5,550 nt of DNA, taken from an uncultured Methanobrevibacter sp. (GTDB lineage Archaea > Methanobacteriota > Methanobacteria > Methanobacteriales > Methanobacteriaceae). Under the pieces are notes generated by a model. The model did no database searches. It saw only the letters and a program-made list of their open reading frames with translations, and was not told where the DNA came from. Positions 1 to 5,550 of the stretch are shown here, piece by piece. The stretch spans positions 1-5,550 of the forward strand of contig NZ_OMWD01000049.1 in NCBI RefSeq assembly GCF_900314695.1, in the 5' to 3' direction. The translations under genes were made by a program, and so were the position numbers. Each line of letters starts with the position of its first letter. Positions within the stretch are counted from its first letter, which is position 1.

Positions 1-123
1 ATATTTCCAAAACACATAAAAAGAACAATGAAAATAGAACAAGGACTTTTAAGAAGATTCATGCTAAAACTAAATCATTGGAACATAAAAAATAAAAAAG
101 AAAAAAATCACACAAGTTTTTGA
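1..123 (+). CDS. Possible 3' end of an upstream gene (partial, low confidence)
   Basis: The first forward frame is open from the window edge to TGA at 121-123, giving about 40 residues that begin IFPKHIKRTMKIEQ and end EKNHTSF. An ATG lies at 28-30, but no Shine-Dalgarno-like sequence precedes it. A C-terminal tail of a gene beginning upstream is therefore more likely than a 31-aa gene. The peptide is strongly basic (many K and R) and has no recognisable domain. Forty open codons in DNA this A/T-rich is mildly unusual but could be chance. A T5 run (117-121) overlaps the stop. I cannot assign a function. Confidence 0.3.
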   Translation: MFPKHIKRTMKIEQGLLRRFMLKLNHWNIKNKKEKNHTSF

Positions 124-132
124 AAGTGCCGT

Positions 133-197
133 AAAAAATATTATCATAAAATATTTAAAGTTAAAAAATTATCTTACGGAAATATAATGGCGATATT
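133..197 (+). promoter_or_regulatory. Putative archaeal promoter and leader of the ATP-grasp/MATE unit
   Basis: Upstream of the ATG at 198 lies an almost pure A/T tract. Its TATA-like stretch AAAATATTTAAAG (148-160) follows purine-rich DNA that could serve as a TFB recognition element. Start-site spacing typical of archaea (about 25 nt downstream of the TATA box) would put transcription start near 172-180 and leave a leader of about 20 nt. GGCGAT (189-194) matches the archaeal ribosome-binding core GGTGAT except at one base and sits 3 nt before the ATG. A 6-bp inverted repeat, CCGTAA (129-134) and TTACGG (174-179), brackets the TATA-like tract. Box positions are read by eye. Confidence 0.3.
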
Positions 198-1895
198 ATG
201 AAAAATATCATAGTTGTTGAATGCATATCCACTGGAAAAAATTTTATAGGAGACATAATCAACAGAGGTTATAATCCTGTTGTGTTGCATTTAAAAGATT
301 CAGATACCGAAGATGGGAAGAAATTTGGAGAACATGTCAAAGAGGAATATAAGTTGATTCCTTATGAATTTGACATGATTTATGAAAAGGACACATTTGA
401 GGAAACTCTTGAAGAAGTGAGGAAGTTCAATCCTCTTTTGATTGTTCCGGGCAATGAAAGGGGAGTTGTTTTAGCAGCAAAACTGACACATGAATTAGGC
501 ATTTTGGGCAATTCAATCGAAAACCTTGATGCAATGACATTGAAAAATAAAATGCACAACAGATTGGCTGAAAGGGGGCTTCGATCAATAAAAGGAAAAG
601 TTGTTCATAATTTAGATGAAGCATTGGAATTTTATGACAGTGAAAACCTAGATGAAGTTGTTATTAAACCTACCTACAGTGCAGGTTCAGCAAGCGTGCG
701 AATTTGTGAAAATAGAAATGAAATGATTAATTCAATCAACCAGTTATTTGAAAATGTCAATTATTACGGGGACGAAATATCTGAACTTTTAATTCAAGAG
801 AGAATAAACGGTACAGAATACATTGTAAATACTGTAAGTCATAAAGGTATTCCTCGTGTCACTTTGGTCTGGAAATACAACAAAGTCAAAACATCAGAAG
901 GAGCCATTGTCTATGATTCCTGTGAAACTGTAAATGACTTGAGTCTTGGTGAAGCAGAAATGGTGGAATATGCTTATAAAGTTGCCGATGCATTGGAAAT
1001 TCAATACGGCCCTGTTCATGGAGAATATATGATTGATGAAAAAGGCCCTGTTTTAATTGAAGTCAATTGCCGCCCCTGTGGAGGAGGCATGTCTGCAGAG
1101 TTCCTAGACAGAATTTCTGGCCAGCACGAAACAGATAGCATTCTTGATTCCTACTTAAAACCAAAATGTTTCTATGATCAAATGTATAAGAGATACAAAT
1201 TATATGCTCATGGTACCTTGAAATTCTTCATCACTCCGAAAAACATGAATGTTCGCTCATCCCCAATAGTTAACATTGAAAAAAAATTAAAGGCGTTCCA
1301 TGAAAGTAGCCTGATAAATGCAACTTATCCGGACATGTTTTTCCATAAAACTGAAGATTTAAATACAGCTGCAGGATATGTCTTCTTGGTTAATGAAAAT
1401 AAAGACAAAGTGAATCATGATTTAAACTTCTTAAGGGATGTTGAGAGAAATGCATTTTCATTAATTCTAAGTGATGATGCTAAATATCCCGAATTAAAAG
1501 ATGATGAAACTTATTTAAATGAAATCATTCCTATGATTAAAAAAATTGAAAAACATGGTACAGGACTTTTTGTTACTGACCAATTTGCTGATGATGTTGA
1601 CACATACCAGATTAGCCAGGAAAAAATCAAGGATTTAAAAGGTAACTTTGATTTTATAGTCATAAATCTCAACAAGAGCCTTATAGATAAAAATGAAGCT
1701 GAAAAGGTAAAAATTATCTTGGAAGCATTCCTAAAGGTTAAAAGCGGAGGATTCCTTTTCGTTCCGAAAAATACATATCAGTTAATGTCAAGCGGACGGA
1801 AAGGTATCGAAGCACTTATAAAAGTTTTAGATTATAATATAGAACTTCCCCCTTATCACATTAGTGATATGATAATCGCCTCAAAAGGCAGATGA
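198..1895 (+). CDS. ATP-grasp ligase of the amino-acid ligase/carnosine synthase type, with a methyltransferase-like C-terminal tail
   Basis: Predicted cytosolic enzyme that would activate a carboxylate as an acyl-phosphate with ATP and join it to an amine. Residues 1-105 fit the N-terminal (pre-ATP-grasp) domain and about 106-310 the ATP-grasp fold. Visible motifs are VVIKP (154-158, K157 as nucleotide lysine), a small-residue loop SAGSASVR (161-168), QERINGTEY (200-208) and GPVHGEYMID (271-280). LIEVNCRP (286-293) supplies the metal ligands E288 and N290 and the substrate-carboxylate arginine R292. EVNxR is typical of BacD-like L-amino-acid ligases and carnosine synthases. Residues 335-425 look like the usual lid region (AAGYVFLV, 391-398). 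Residues 455-565 resemble the second half of a class I methyltransferase (FDFIVINLN, then VKSGGFLFVPK) but lack a GxGxG SAM loop. The start is the first ATG, after a weak GGCGAT. The next gene begins about 30 nt downstream with no terminator between, so co-transcription is likely. The fold call is firm; the substrates are unknown. Confidence 0.88.
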   Translation: MKNIIVVECISTGKNFIGDIINRGYNPVVLHLKDSDTEDGKKFGEHVKEEYKLIPYEFDMIYEKDTFEETLEEVRKFNPLLIVPGNERGVVLAAKLTHELGILGNSIENLDAMTLKNKMHNRLAERGLRSIKGKVVHNLDEALEFYDSENLDEVVIKPTYSAGSASVRICENRNEMINSINQLFENVNYYGDEISELLIQERINGTEYIVNTVSHKGIPRVTLVWKYNKVKTSEGAIVYDSCETVNDLSLGEAEMVEYAYKVADALEIQYGPVHGEYMIDEKGPVLIEVNCRPCGGGMSAEFLDRISGQHETDSILDSYLKPKCFYDQMYKRYKLYAHGTLKFFITPKNMNVRSSPIVNIEKKLKAFHESSLINATYPDMFFHKTEDLNTAAGYVFLVNENKDKVNHDLNFLRDVERNAFSLILSDDAKYPELKDDETYLNEIIPMIKKIEKHGTGLFVTDQFADDVDTYQISQEKIKDLKGNFDFIVINLNKSLIDKNEAEKVKIILEAFLKVKSGGFLFVPKNTYQLMSSGRKGIEALIKVLDYNIELPPYHISDMIIASKGR

Positions 1896-1918
1896 TTTCT
1901 CTTAAAAAAAAATGAACA

Positions 1919-1930
1919 GTGACTAAAATG
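1919..1930 (+). promoter_or_regulatory. Start region of the MATE gene: GTG at 1919 or ATG at 1928
   Basis: The longest reading starts at GTG 1919-1921, but nothing resembling a ribosome-binding site precedes it (only A9 and ATGAACA). An in-frame ATG follows at 1928. GTGA (1919-1922), part of the archaeal ribosome-binding core GGTGA, lies 5 nt before this ATG. I therefore favour ATG 1928, which would make the protein 575 aa and the GTG part of its ribosome-binding site. The three residues in question precede the first helix and do not affect function prediction. Confidence 0.5.
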
Positions 1931-3655
1931 CCATACGAAAGAAGATATAACCTACTGAATTCAAAGTTTAAAGAATTTTTCTTTCCAACACTGCTTGCTG
2001 CAATAGCCGGTAATTTTGCAATTCTAGCGGATGCATTTATAATCAGTGCCCTGTTAGGTCCAATGAACCTGTCAGTCATTCAAAGTATGGAACCATTAGT
2101 ACAATTTATCAATATGGTTTACTGGCTGATTGGATTTGGAGGCACCATACTTGCCACTAGTGAAAAAGCAAATTTCAATGATAAAAAGGCCAATTATATA
2201 TTTACCATTTCCCTTATTAGCATAATTGCAATCTCAGTGTTAATCATGGTATTGGGTCTGCTGTTTCCGGATGCTTTCCTTCAGATATTATGCAATTCCA
2301 GTCAATTAAAGCCATTGGTCTTTGAATATTTTAAATATTATCTTCTGGCAATACCTTTCATCTGCTTTTTCATTGTTTTAGCCTACTTTGCTAAAATCGA
2401 TGATTTTGTCCAATTGCAGTTCCGGGCGTTTCTCATAGCCAATGTATTAAACGTGATATTTGACGTTGTATTTATACAATATTTCAATATGGGAATTGGA
2501 GGTGCAGCATGGGGTCTGGTATTGGGATATCTCATCGCAACAGTTTACCTTTGCACTTATTTCTTTAATTCTAAACGGACACTGAAATTGATTAAGATTG
2601 AATTTGACAAATCAATGAAATACATGGTTGACATATGCAAGACCGGATTTCCATCATCATCAATAGCTCTGTATCAGGCAATAAAACTAGCCATTATCAA
2701 TTTCATAATCCTTGGAGTAATGGCAAATGTTGGTTTGGTTGCATTCAACATGTGCTGCAATACATCCTTGTTGGTGAGCATATTCATTTTTGGTACTTCA
2801 CAATCACTTATGCCTATCGTAACGGTTTATTTCCAGGAAAAAGATTACAATGGTGTAGATTATGTAGCAAGAAAATCATTAAAAATCGTTGTTGCTTTTG
2901 GAATATTTTTCACAGCACTGTTTACGCTGTTTCCCCAAACAATATTAACAATATTCTCCGTAAGCGATCCTTCCCACATTCCTTCAGTGATGAATGCTGT
3001 TAGAATATTCTCATTATGTCTTTTGGCATATTCAATAAACTTTTTATATATATTCTACATTCAATCCATACAGAACATGAGATTGGCGAATATCCTCACA
3101 CTGTTGAATGGATTGGTATTTCCTGTAATATTCGTATTCCTATTTTCCATCATCTGGAAAGAAAACGGAATATGGTTTGCATTTGTAGTTTCAGAAATAG
3201 CTACACTTCTCGTTATTTACTTATATTCCGTATATTTGAATAAAAAGACTCAGGGAGAATACTCAGGATTTTTCCTAAAGAAACGCCATAATGAAAACGA
3301 GAAGATGCTTGAGTATACTATTCATGCCAATGAAAATGATGCAGTATACCTATCCAAACAAGTTCGGGATTTTGTAATGGATGAAAAAACAGGTGAACTC
3401 GTTAGTTTAGCAATGAAAGAACTTCTTATTTATATTCTGGAAATAAATGATAAATTAGATTGGATTGATGTGATTGTTAGGGACAATGATAAGTCTACAA
3501 TTATTTCCATAAAGCATTCTGGAATTGGATACAATCCACAGACAGATACTGAGTTAAATTCAAAACATATTGACAATCTAATAAGCATTTCAGATAACAT
3601 TGACTATTCACAAATATTAGGATTAAACAATACTGTCATTACCATTAAAAAGTAG
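1919..3655 (+). CDS. MATE-family efflux transporter with fused degenerate RsbW-type (HATPase) C-terminal domain
   Basis: Twelve hydrophobic segments span about residues 20-440 in two six-helix halves, as in cation-coupled MATE exporters. Family marks are P23 and D38 in helix 1 with the following LLG, NVIFDVVFIQYFNMGIGGAAWG (178-199, the MATE NPxxD...GxxGAA region, N178 and D182), and GFP (243-245) opening the second half. Ordinary MATE proteins end near residue 450. This one continues about 115 residues after a basic linker (KKRHNENEK). The tail (463-578) has the order of RsbW/SpoIIAB-type ATPase domains: helix with SLAMKELLIYILE (496-508), strand IDVIV, then IKHSGIGYNP (531-540) and a final LGLNNTVITIKK strand. 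E501 aligns with the conserved glutamate. The N-box asparagine is Y505 and the DxGxG aspartate is H533, so normal ATP/Mg binding is doubtful. It ends in tandem in-frame TAG TGA (3653-3658). Its position behind the ATP-grasp gene suggests export of that enzyme's product; the cargo is unknown. Confidence 0.87.
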   Translation: MTKMPYERRYNLLNSKFKEFFFPTLLAAIAGNFAILADAFIISALLGPMNLSVIQSMEPLVQFINMVYWLIGFGGTILATSEKANFNDKKANYIFTISLISIIAISVLIMVLGLLFPDAFLQILCNSSQLKPLVFEYFKYYLLAIPFICFFIVLAYFAKIDDFVQLQFRAFLIANVLNVIFDVVFIQYFNMGIGGAAWGLVLGYLIATVYLCTYFFNSKRTLKLIKIEFDKSMKYMVDICKTGFPSSSIALYQAIKLAIINFIILGVMANVGLVAFNMCCNTSLLVSIFIFGTSQSLMPIVTVYFQEKDYNGVDYVARKSLKIVVAFGIFFTALFTLFPQTILTIFSVSDPSHIPSVMNAVRIFSLCLLAYSINFLYIFYIQSIQNMRLANILTLLNGLVFPVIFVFLFSIIWKENGIWFAFVVSEIATLLVIYLYSVYLNKKTQGEYSGFFLKKRHNENEKMLEYTIHANENDAVYLSKQVRDFVMDEKTGELVSLAMKELLIYILEINDKLDWIDVIVRDNDKSTIISIKHSGIGYNPQTDTELNSKHIDNLISISDNIDYSQILGLNNTVITIKK

Positions 3656-3664
3656 TGAGGTATA

Positions 3665-3671
3665 TTTTTTT
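3665..3671 (+). terminator. Oligo-T terminator after the MATE gene
   Basis: Seven consecutive T lie 10 nt after the MATE stop codon. Oligo-T runs without a strong hairpin are the usual termination signal in Euryarchaeota. No substantial stem precedes it. Confidence 0.45.
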
Positions 3672-3679
3672 AAAACAGG

Positions 3680-3686
3680 AAAAAAA
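3680..3686 (-). terminator. Oligo-T terminator for the reverse-strand fragment
   Basis: Seven A on the plus strand read as T7 on the minus strand, about 35 nt past the stop (3721) of the 44-codon reverse fragment. Together with the forward T7 at 3665-3671 this looks like the boundary between two convergent genes, which supports the view that a real gene once ended at 3721. Confidence 0.3.
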
Positions 3687-3720
3687 TTAAATTTAAAATT
3701 ATCCTCTTATAAGTTAACAA

Positions 3721-3855
3721 TTAAAATAATATGGTTTGCATGTCAATGTAGCTATGTTCATTAACTTCCATTACAACATCACCCTCTTTAATATCACCAA
3801 TCAGTAAGGGCAAATCCAGATTATGCAACTTCAGGTTCTTTTTGACCAGCTTCAT
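3721..3855 (-). pseudogene. Unidentified gene remnant, probable 3' end
   Basis: The reverse strand reads 44 codons from ATG (3855-3853) to TAA (3723-3721). The frame stays open upstream for nine more codons, to a TAG at 3882-3880. The peptide looks like real protein, with alternating hydrophobic and charged residues: an N-terminal MKLVKKNLKL, then IGDIKEGDVVMEVN, ending DMQTILF. The middle resembles the small beta-rich end of a globular domain, but I recognise no family. No ribosome-binding site precedes the ATG (only CAACAGTAAC), so this is more likely the cut-off C-terminus of a lost gene than a small gene. Its upstream end coincides with the start of the MATE remnant near 3862, as expected of a recombination junction. 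A small independent gene remains possible. Confidence 0.35.
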
Positions 3856-3861
3856 GTTACT

Positions 3862-4247
3862 GTTGGCATAACAGTTATATCCCTACTGATTATGATATTA
3901 TGATTATTGTTTCCAGATAGTTTCCTTGAGACATTATGTAATTCAAGTCACTTGAGACCATTGGTTTATGAATATTTCAAATATTATCTTTTGGCAATAC
4001 CATTCATGTGTTATTTTATCGTTTTGACATACTTCGTTAAAACAGATAACTTCGTTCAATTACATTTTAAATGATTTCTTATAGCCAACATCTTGAATGT
4101 TGTATTTGATGTGATTTTAATAGAATGCTTCAACATGGGGATTTCCGGTGCGGCATTGGGTATGGCATTGGGATATCTCATAGCGGCAATATACACATCC
4201 ACTTACTTTTTCAACCCCAAACGTACACTGATACTATTAAAAAGTAA
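3862..4247 (+). pseudogene. Broken second copy of the MATE transporter gene
   Basis: Reading the frame through stops gives a product co-linear with residues about 104-226 of the intact MATE just upstream. By hand, about 81 of 113 aligned positions are identical, with no gaps. Diagnostic stretches are EYFKYYLLAIPF, FLIAN and LGYLIA. Two in-frame TGA codons interrupt it. The one at 3901-3903 replaces G113 of the intact protein and the one at 4072-4074 replaces A170. Similarity begins abruptly near 3862, so the first helices are missing. It stops near 4235, where the sequence switches to ATTAAAAAGTAA (4236-4247), matching the last codons of the intact gene (ATTAAAAAGTAG, 3644-3655). This points to an internal deletion removing about 350 codons, including the whole HATPase-like domain. 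It is a decayed tandem duplicate or a relic of recombination with a related strain, and not expected to make protein. Confidence 0.85.
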
Positions 4248-4264
4248 TTATATTTCAATAAATT

Positions 4265-4314
4265 AAAAAATTAAATGAAAGCGGATGACTTCTCATCCAC
4301 CATTATTATTTTTT
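4265..4314. terminator. Bidirectional hairpin/oligo-T terminator between convergent units
   Basis: GGATGA (4283-4288), loop CTTC and TCATCC (4293-4298) form a perfect 6-bp stem. On the plus strand it is followed by a T-rich tail ending in T6 (4309-4314). On the minus strand it is followed by T6 (4270-4265). The hairpin lies immediately past the stop of the reverse MFS gene and after the forward MATE remnant, so it can serve both directions. The stem is short; the flanking T runs are the stronger evidence in an archaeon. Confidence 0.5.
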
Positions 4315-5456
4315 CAATCCAAATCATTGAGAACAGTTCCTTTGGTTTCAGGAAATACCCAAATCCAAATACCCACAAGCAGGGCAAACAATGCGGCAAT
4401 TGCAATACCATAACTCAAATCAAAGTATGATGCAACAGTTGTTATGATTACAGGAGTTATGAATTGCGCTCCACGTGCAAGGTTGAAAACCGTTCCAACG
4501 GCAGTATTTCTGATTTTTGTCGGGAACAGTTCCGAGAACAATGATCCAAATCCTCCAAAGAATCCTGTTCCAAAACCGGTTAGGAACATGAATACATAAA
4601 GCAAATCATGGACATGCTCAATTTGATTCCAGAAAATTGTTATCATTGATATTCCCAACGCCATGATGAAACTGTATATTGTAAATGCAGGACGCCTTCC
4701 AAGCTTTTCAGCTACAAAACCGAAAGTAGTATAACCTGTGAAATCACCACATTGGATCAAAATAACTCCAAATGTTGTGCTAAGCAATGCTAAACCTCTT
4801 TCCTGTTCAAGATAAGTCGGCAACCATGAATAAGTGTACCAATATGCAGACATTCCGAATATGCACAATACCAATGATATCAGGAATATCTTTCTGTGCT
4901 CCCTGCTAATCAATTCCTTGAATTGCTTTAGAATGCTCCTGTTAACGTATTTGTCTTTGTTTTGAATCCAGACGTCGGATTCATCAAGATATTTTCTTAT
5001 GAAAATTATTGTAATTGCAGGAATTATTGAAACGAGAAAAGTCATTCTCCAACCAATGATAGGAGTCACCAATCCACCAACCATTGAAGCCAAAATAACT
5101 CCAACTGGTGCACCTGACTGCATGAAAGCACCAAATTTGGCCCTTAATTCATCAGGAAATGTTTCATTAATGTAGGTCTGACCGGTAGCCCATTCTCCAC
5201 CAACACCCAATCCAGTGATAAATCTGAATATTAAAAGAGAATAGAAGTCCCACGTAAAGGCACACAATAGTGTTCCAATCGAATATATGATTATAGTCCA
5301 TTGCAATACCTTTTTACGCCCATATCGATCTCCCAGCGCTCCAAAGATTATTCCACCAAAACCAGTGGCAAATAATGACATACCCAAACACAATGAAAGC
5401 ATTTCGGCTGAAAAGTGTAGGCTGGATTGAAGCTGTGATACTAAAAAAGTGGGCAA
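4314..5456 (-). CDS. MFS metabolite:H+ symporter-type permease, apparently lacking its first transmembrane helix
   Basis: Inner-membrane secondary transporter of the major facilitator superfamily, most like the sialate/aromatic-acid/metabolite:H+ symporter group; the substrate cannot be read. Motif A is GALGDRYGRKKVL (39-51). RFITGLGVGGEWATG (78-92) followed by NETFP is the group's helix-4 signature. A loop (about 156-190) divides the halves, WLPTYL (211-216) falls in helix 7, LGRRP (252-256) is the second-half motif A, and SELFPTKIRNTAVG (308-321) and FPETKG (368-373) close it. Relatives start some 40-50 residues earlier, with helix 1 before the LPTF that here follows the start. The best start is TTG (5456-5454), with AGGA (complement of 5465-5468) 8 nt upstream. 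The frame continues upstream to a TAA near 5520-5522 but reads polar residues (KKSHRCEISSEKNSR) with no ATG or GTG. The gene is probably 5'-truncated and may be dead, although 380 codons stay open. Its neighbour is the MATE remnant, in convergent orientation. Confidence 0.8.
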   Translation of the reverse strand: MPTFLVSQLQSSLHFSAEMLSLCLGMSLFATGFGGIIFGALGDRYGRKKVLQWTIIIYSIGTLLCAFTWDFYSLLIFRFITGLGVGGEWATGQTYINETFPDELRAKFGAFMQSGAPVGVILASMVGGLVTPIIGWRMTFLVSIIPAITIIFIRKYLDESDVWIQNKDKYVNRSILKQFKELISREHRKIFLISLVLCIFGMSAYWYTYSWLPTYLEQERGLALLSTTFGVILIQCGDFTGYTTFGFVAEKLGRRPAFTIYSFIMALGISMITIFWNQIEHVHDLLYVFMFLTGFGTGFFGGFGSLFSELFPTKIRNTAVGTVFNLARGAQFITPVIITTVASYFDLSYGIAIAALFALLVGIWIWVFPETKGTVLNDLD

Positions 5457-5550
5457 TGTTGAAATCCTAGAATTTTTTTCACTTGAAATTTCACATCGAT
5501 GTGATTTCTTGATGTAAAATTAGTATTTCTTTGATTAGCCAGATATATGT
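5457..5550. other. Region upstream of the MFS gene with no intact gene
   Basis: Apart from the palindrome and the AGGA before the TTG start, I see no gene here. All three minus-strand frames were read in search of the missing MFS helix 1, and none gives a hydrophobic stretch of about 20 residues. This argues that the DNA upstream is unrelated to the original gene start and does not hold it in a shifted frame. Confidence 0.5.
5491..5504. promoter_or_regulatory. Perfect 14-bp palindrome upstream of the MFS gene, candidate operator
   Basis: TCACATCGATGTGA reads identically on both strands. GAAA (5485-5488) and TTTC (5505-5508) also form complementary flanks, offset by two bases. It lies 35-48 nt upstream of the TTG start of the reverse MFS gene, in a region otherwise poor in G and C. 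A dimeric helix-turn-helix regulator site is the simplest reading. A TATA-like ACATATATC sits further upstream on the minus strand at the window edge (5550-5542). There is no direct evidence of binding. Confidence 0.4.

Noticed and set aside
427..624. Reverse-strand frame of 65 codons inside the ATP-grasp gene, and a similar 72-codon one at 1861-2079
   Set aside because: Both are antisense to well-supported genes, with atypical composition and no start signals.
2635..3243. Forward frames of 122 and 75 codons inside the MATE gene
   Set aside because: They overlap the MATE gene in another frame, are rich in Cys, His and Arg, show no domain and have no ribosome-binding site; the MATE reading explains the DNA.
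3675..3710. Possible hairpin from AGGA (3677-3680) to TCCT
   Set aside because: Only the outer three or four bases pair well; the interior A/T pairing is interrupted by mismatches, so it is not a convincing stem.
3862..4263. UGA recoding (selenocysteine or tryptophan) to rescue the second MATE reading frame, since both interruptions are TGA
   Set aside because: The aligned residues in the intact copy are Gly and Ala, not Cys/Sec or Trp. The fragment also lacks its start and its whole C-terminal half, and TGA is the normal stop of the ATP-grasp and MFS genes here.
5457..5522. A frameshift in the T7 run (5473-5479) hiding the true start of the MFS gene
   Set aside because: Reading the other two minus-strand frames upstream gives stops or polar peptides, with no hydrophobic first helix, so restoring the frame would not restore the protein.
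1..5550. CRISPR array, tRNA, insertion-sequence ends or attachment sites
   Set aside because: No regularly spaced repeats, no cloverleaf-like segment, no transposase frame and no terminal inverted repeats with target duplications were seen.

Overview
The window is AT-rich DNA (by eye about two thirds A+T or more, A/T-ending codons, poly-A/T intergenic stretches). It lacks bacterial -35/-10 promoters, and its gene ends are marked by short oligo-T runs. Together with the protein types this suggests a host-associated methanogenic archaeon of the Methanobrevibacter kind. That assignment is inference from style; there is no rRNA or methanogenesis gene here to prove it.

Layout. Positions 1-123 may hold the basic C-terminal tail of a gene that starts outside the window. 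Positions 124-197 are an A/T-rich promoter region. An intact two-gene forward unit follows: an ATP-grasp ligase of 565 aa (198-1895) and, about 30 nt later, a 12-helix MATE-family transporter of about 575 aa (to 3655). The transporter carries a fused, degenerate RsbW-type (GHKL/HATPase) C-terminal domain. Oligo-T runs on both strands close this unit (3665-3671 and 3680-3686).

Positions 3721-4263 are a gene graveyard. First comes a 44-codon reverse-strand fragment that looks like the 3' end of a lost gene. It abuts a broken forward copy of the neighbouring MATE gene (3862-4247), which has two in-frame TGA codons and an apparent internal deletion. A hairpin flanked by oligo-T on both sides (4283-4298) separates this from a reverse-strand MFS permease (5456-4314). 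That permease is open for 380 codons but lacks the usual first transmembrane helix. A perfect 14-bp palindrome (5491-5504) lies just upstream of it.

How the genes may work together. An ATP-grasp enzyme of the amino-acid ligase/carnosine synthase type next to a MATE exporter suggests synthesis and export of a small peptide or amide. The transporter's soluble tail has lost residues needed for normal ATP binding, so it may be a regulatory or structural domain. Nearby duplication and decay of the same MATE gene, plus the truncated MFS gene, mark this as a rearranging accessory region rather than a conserved core locus.
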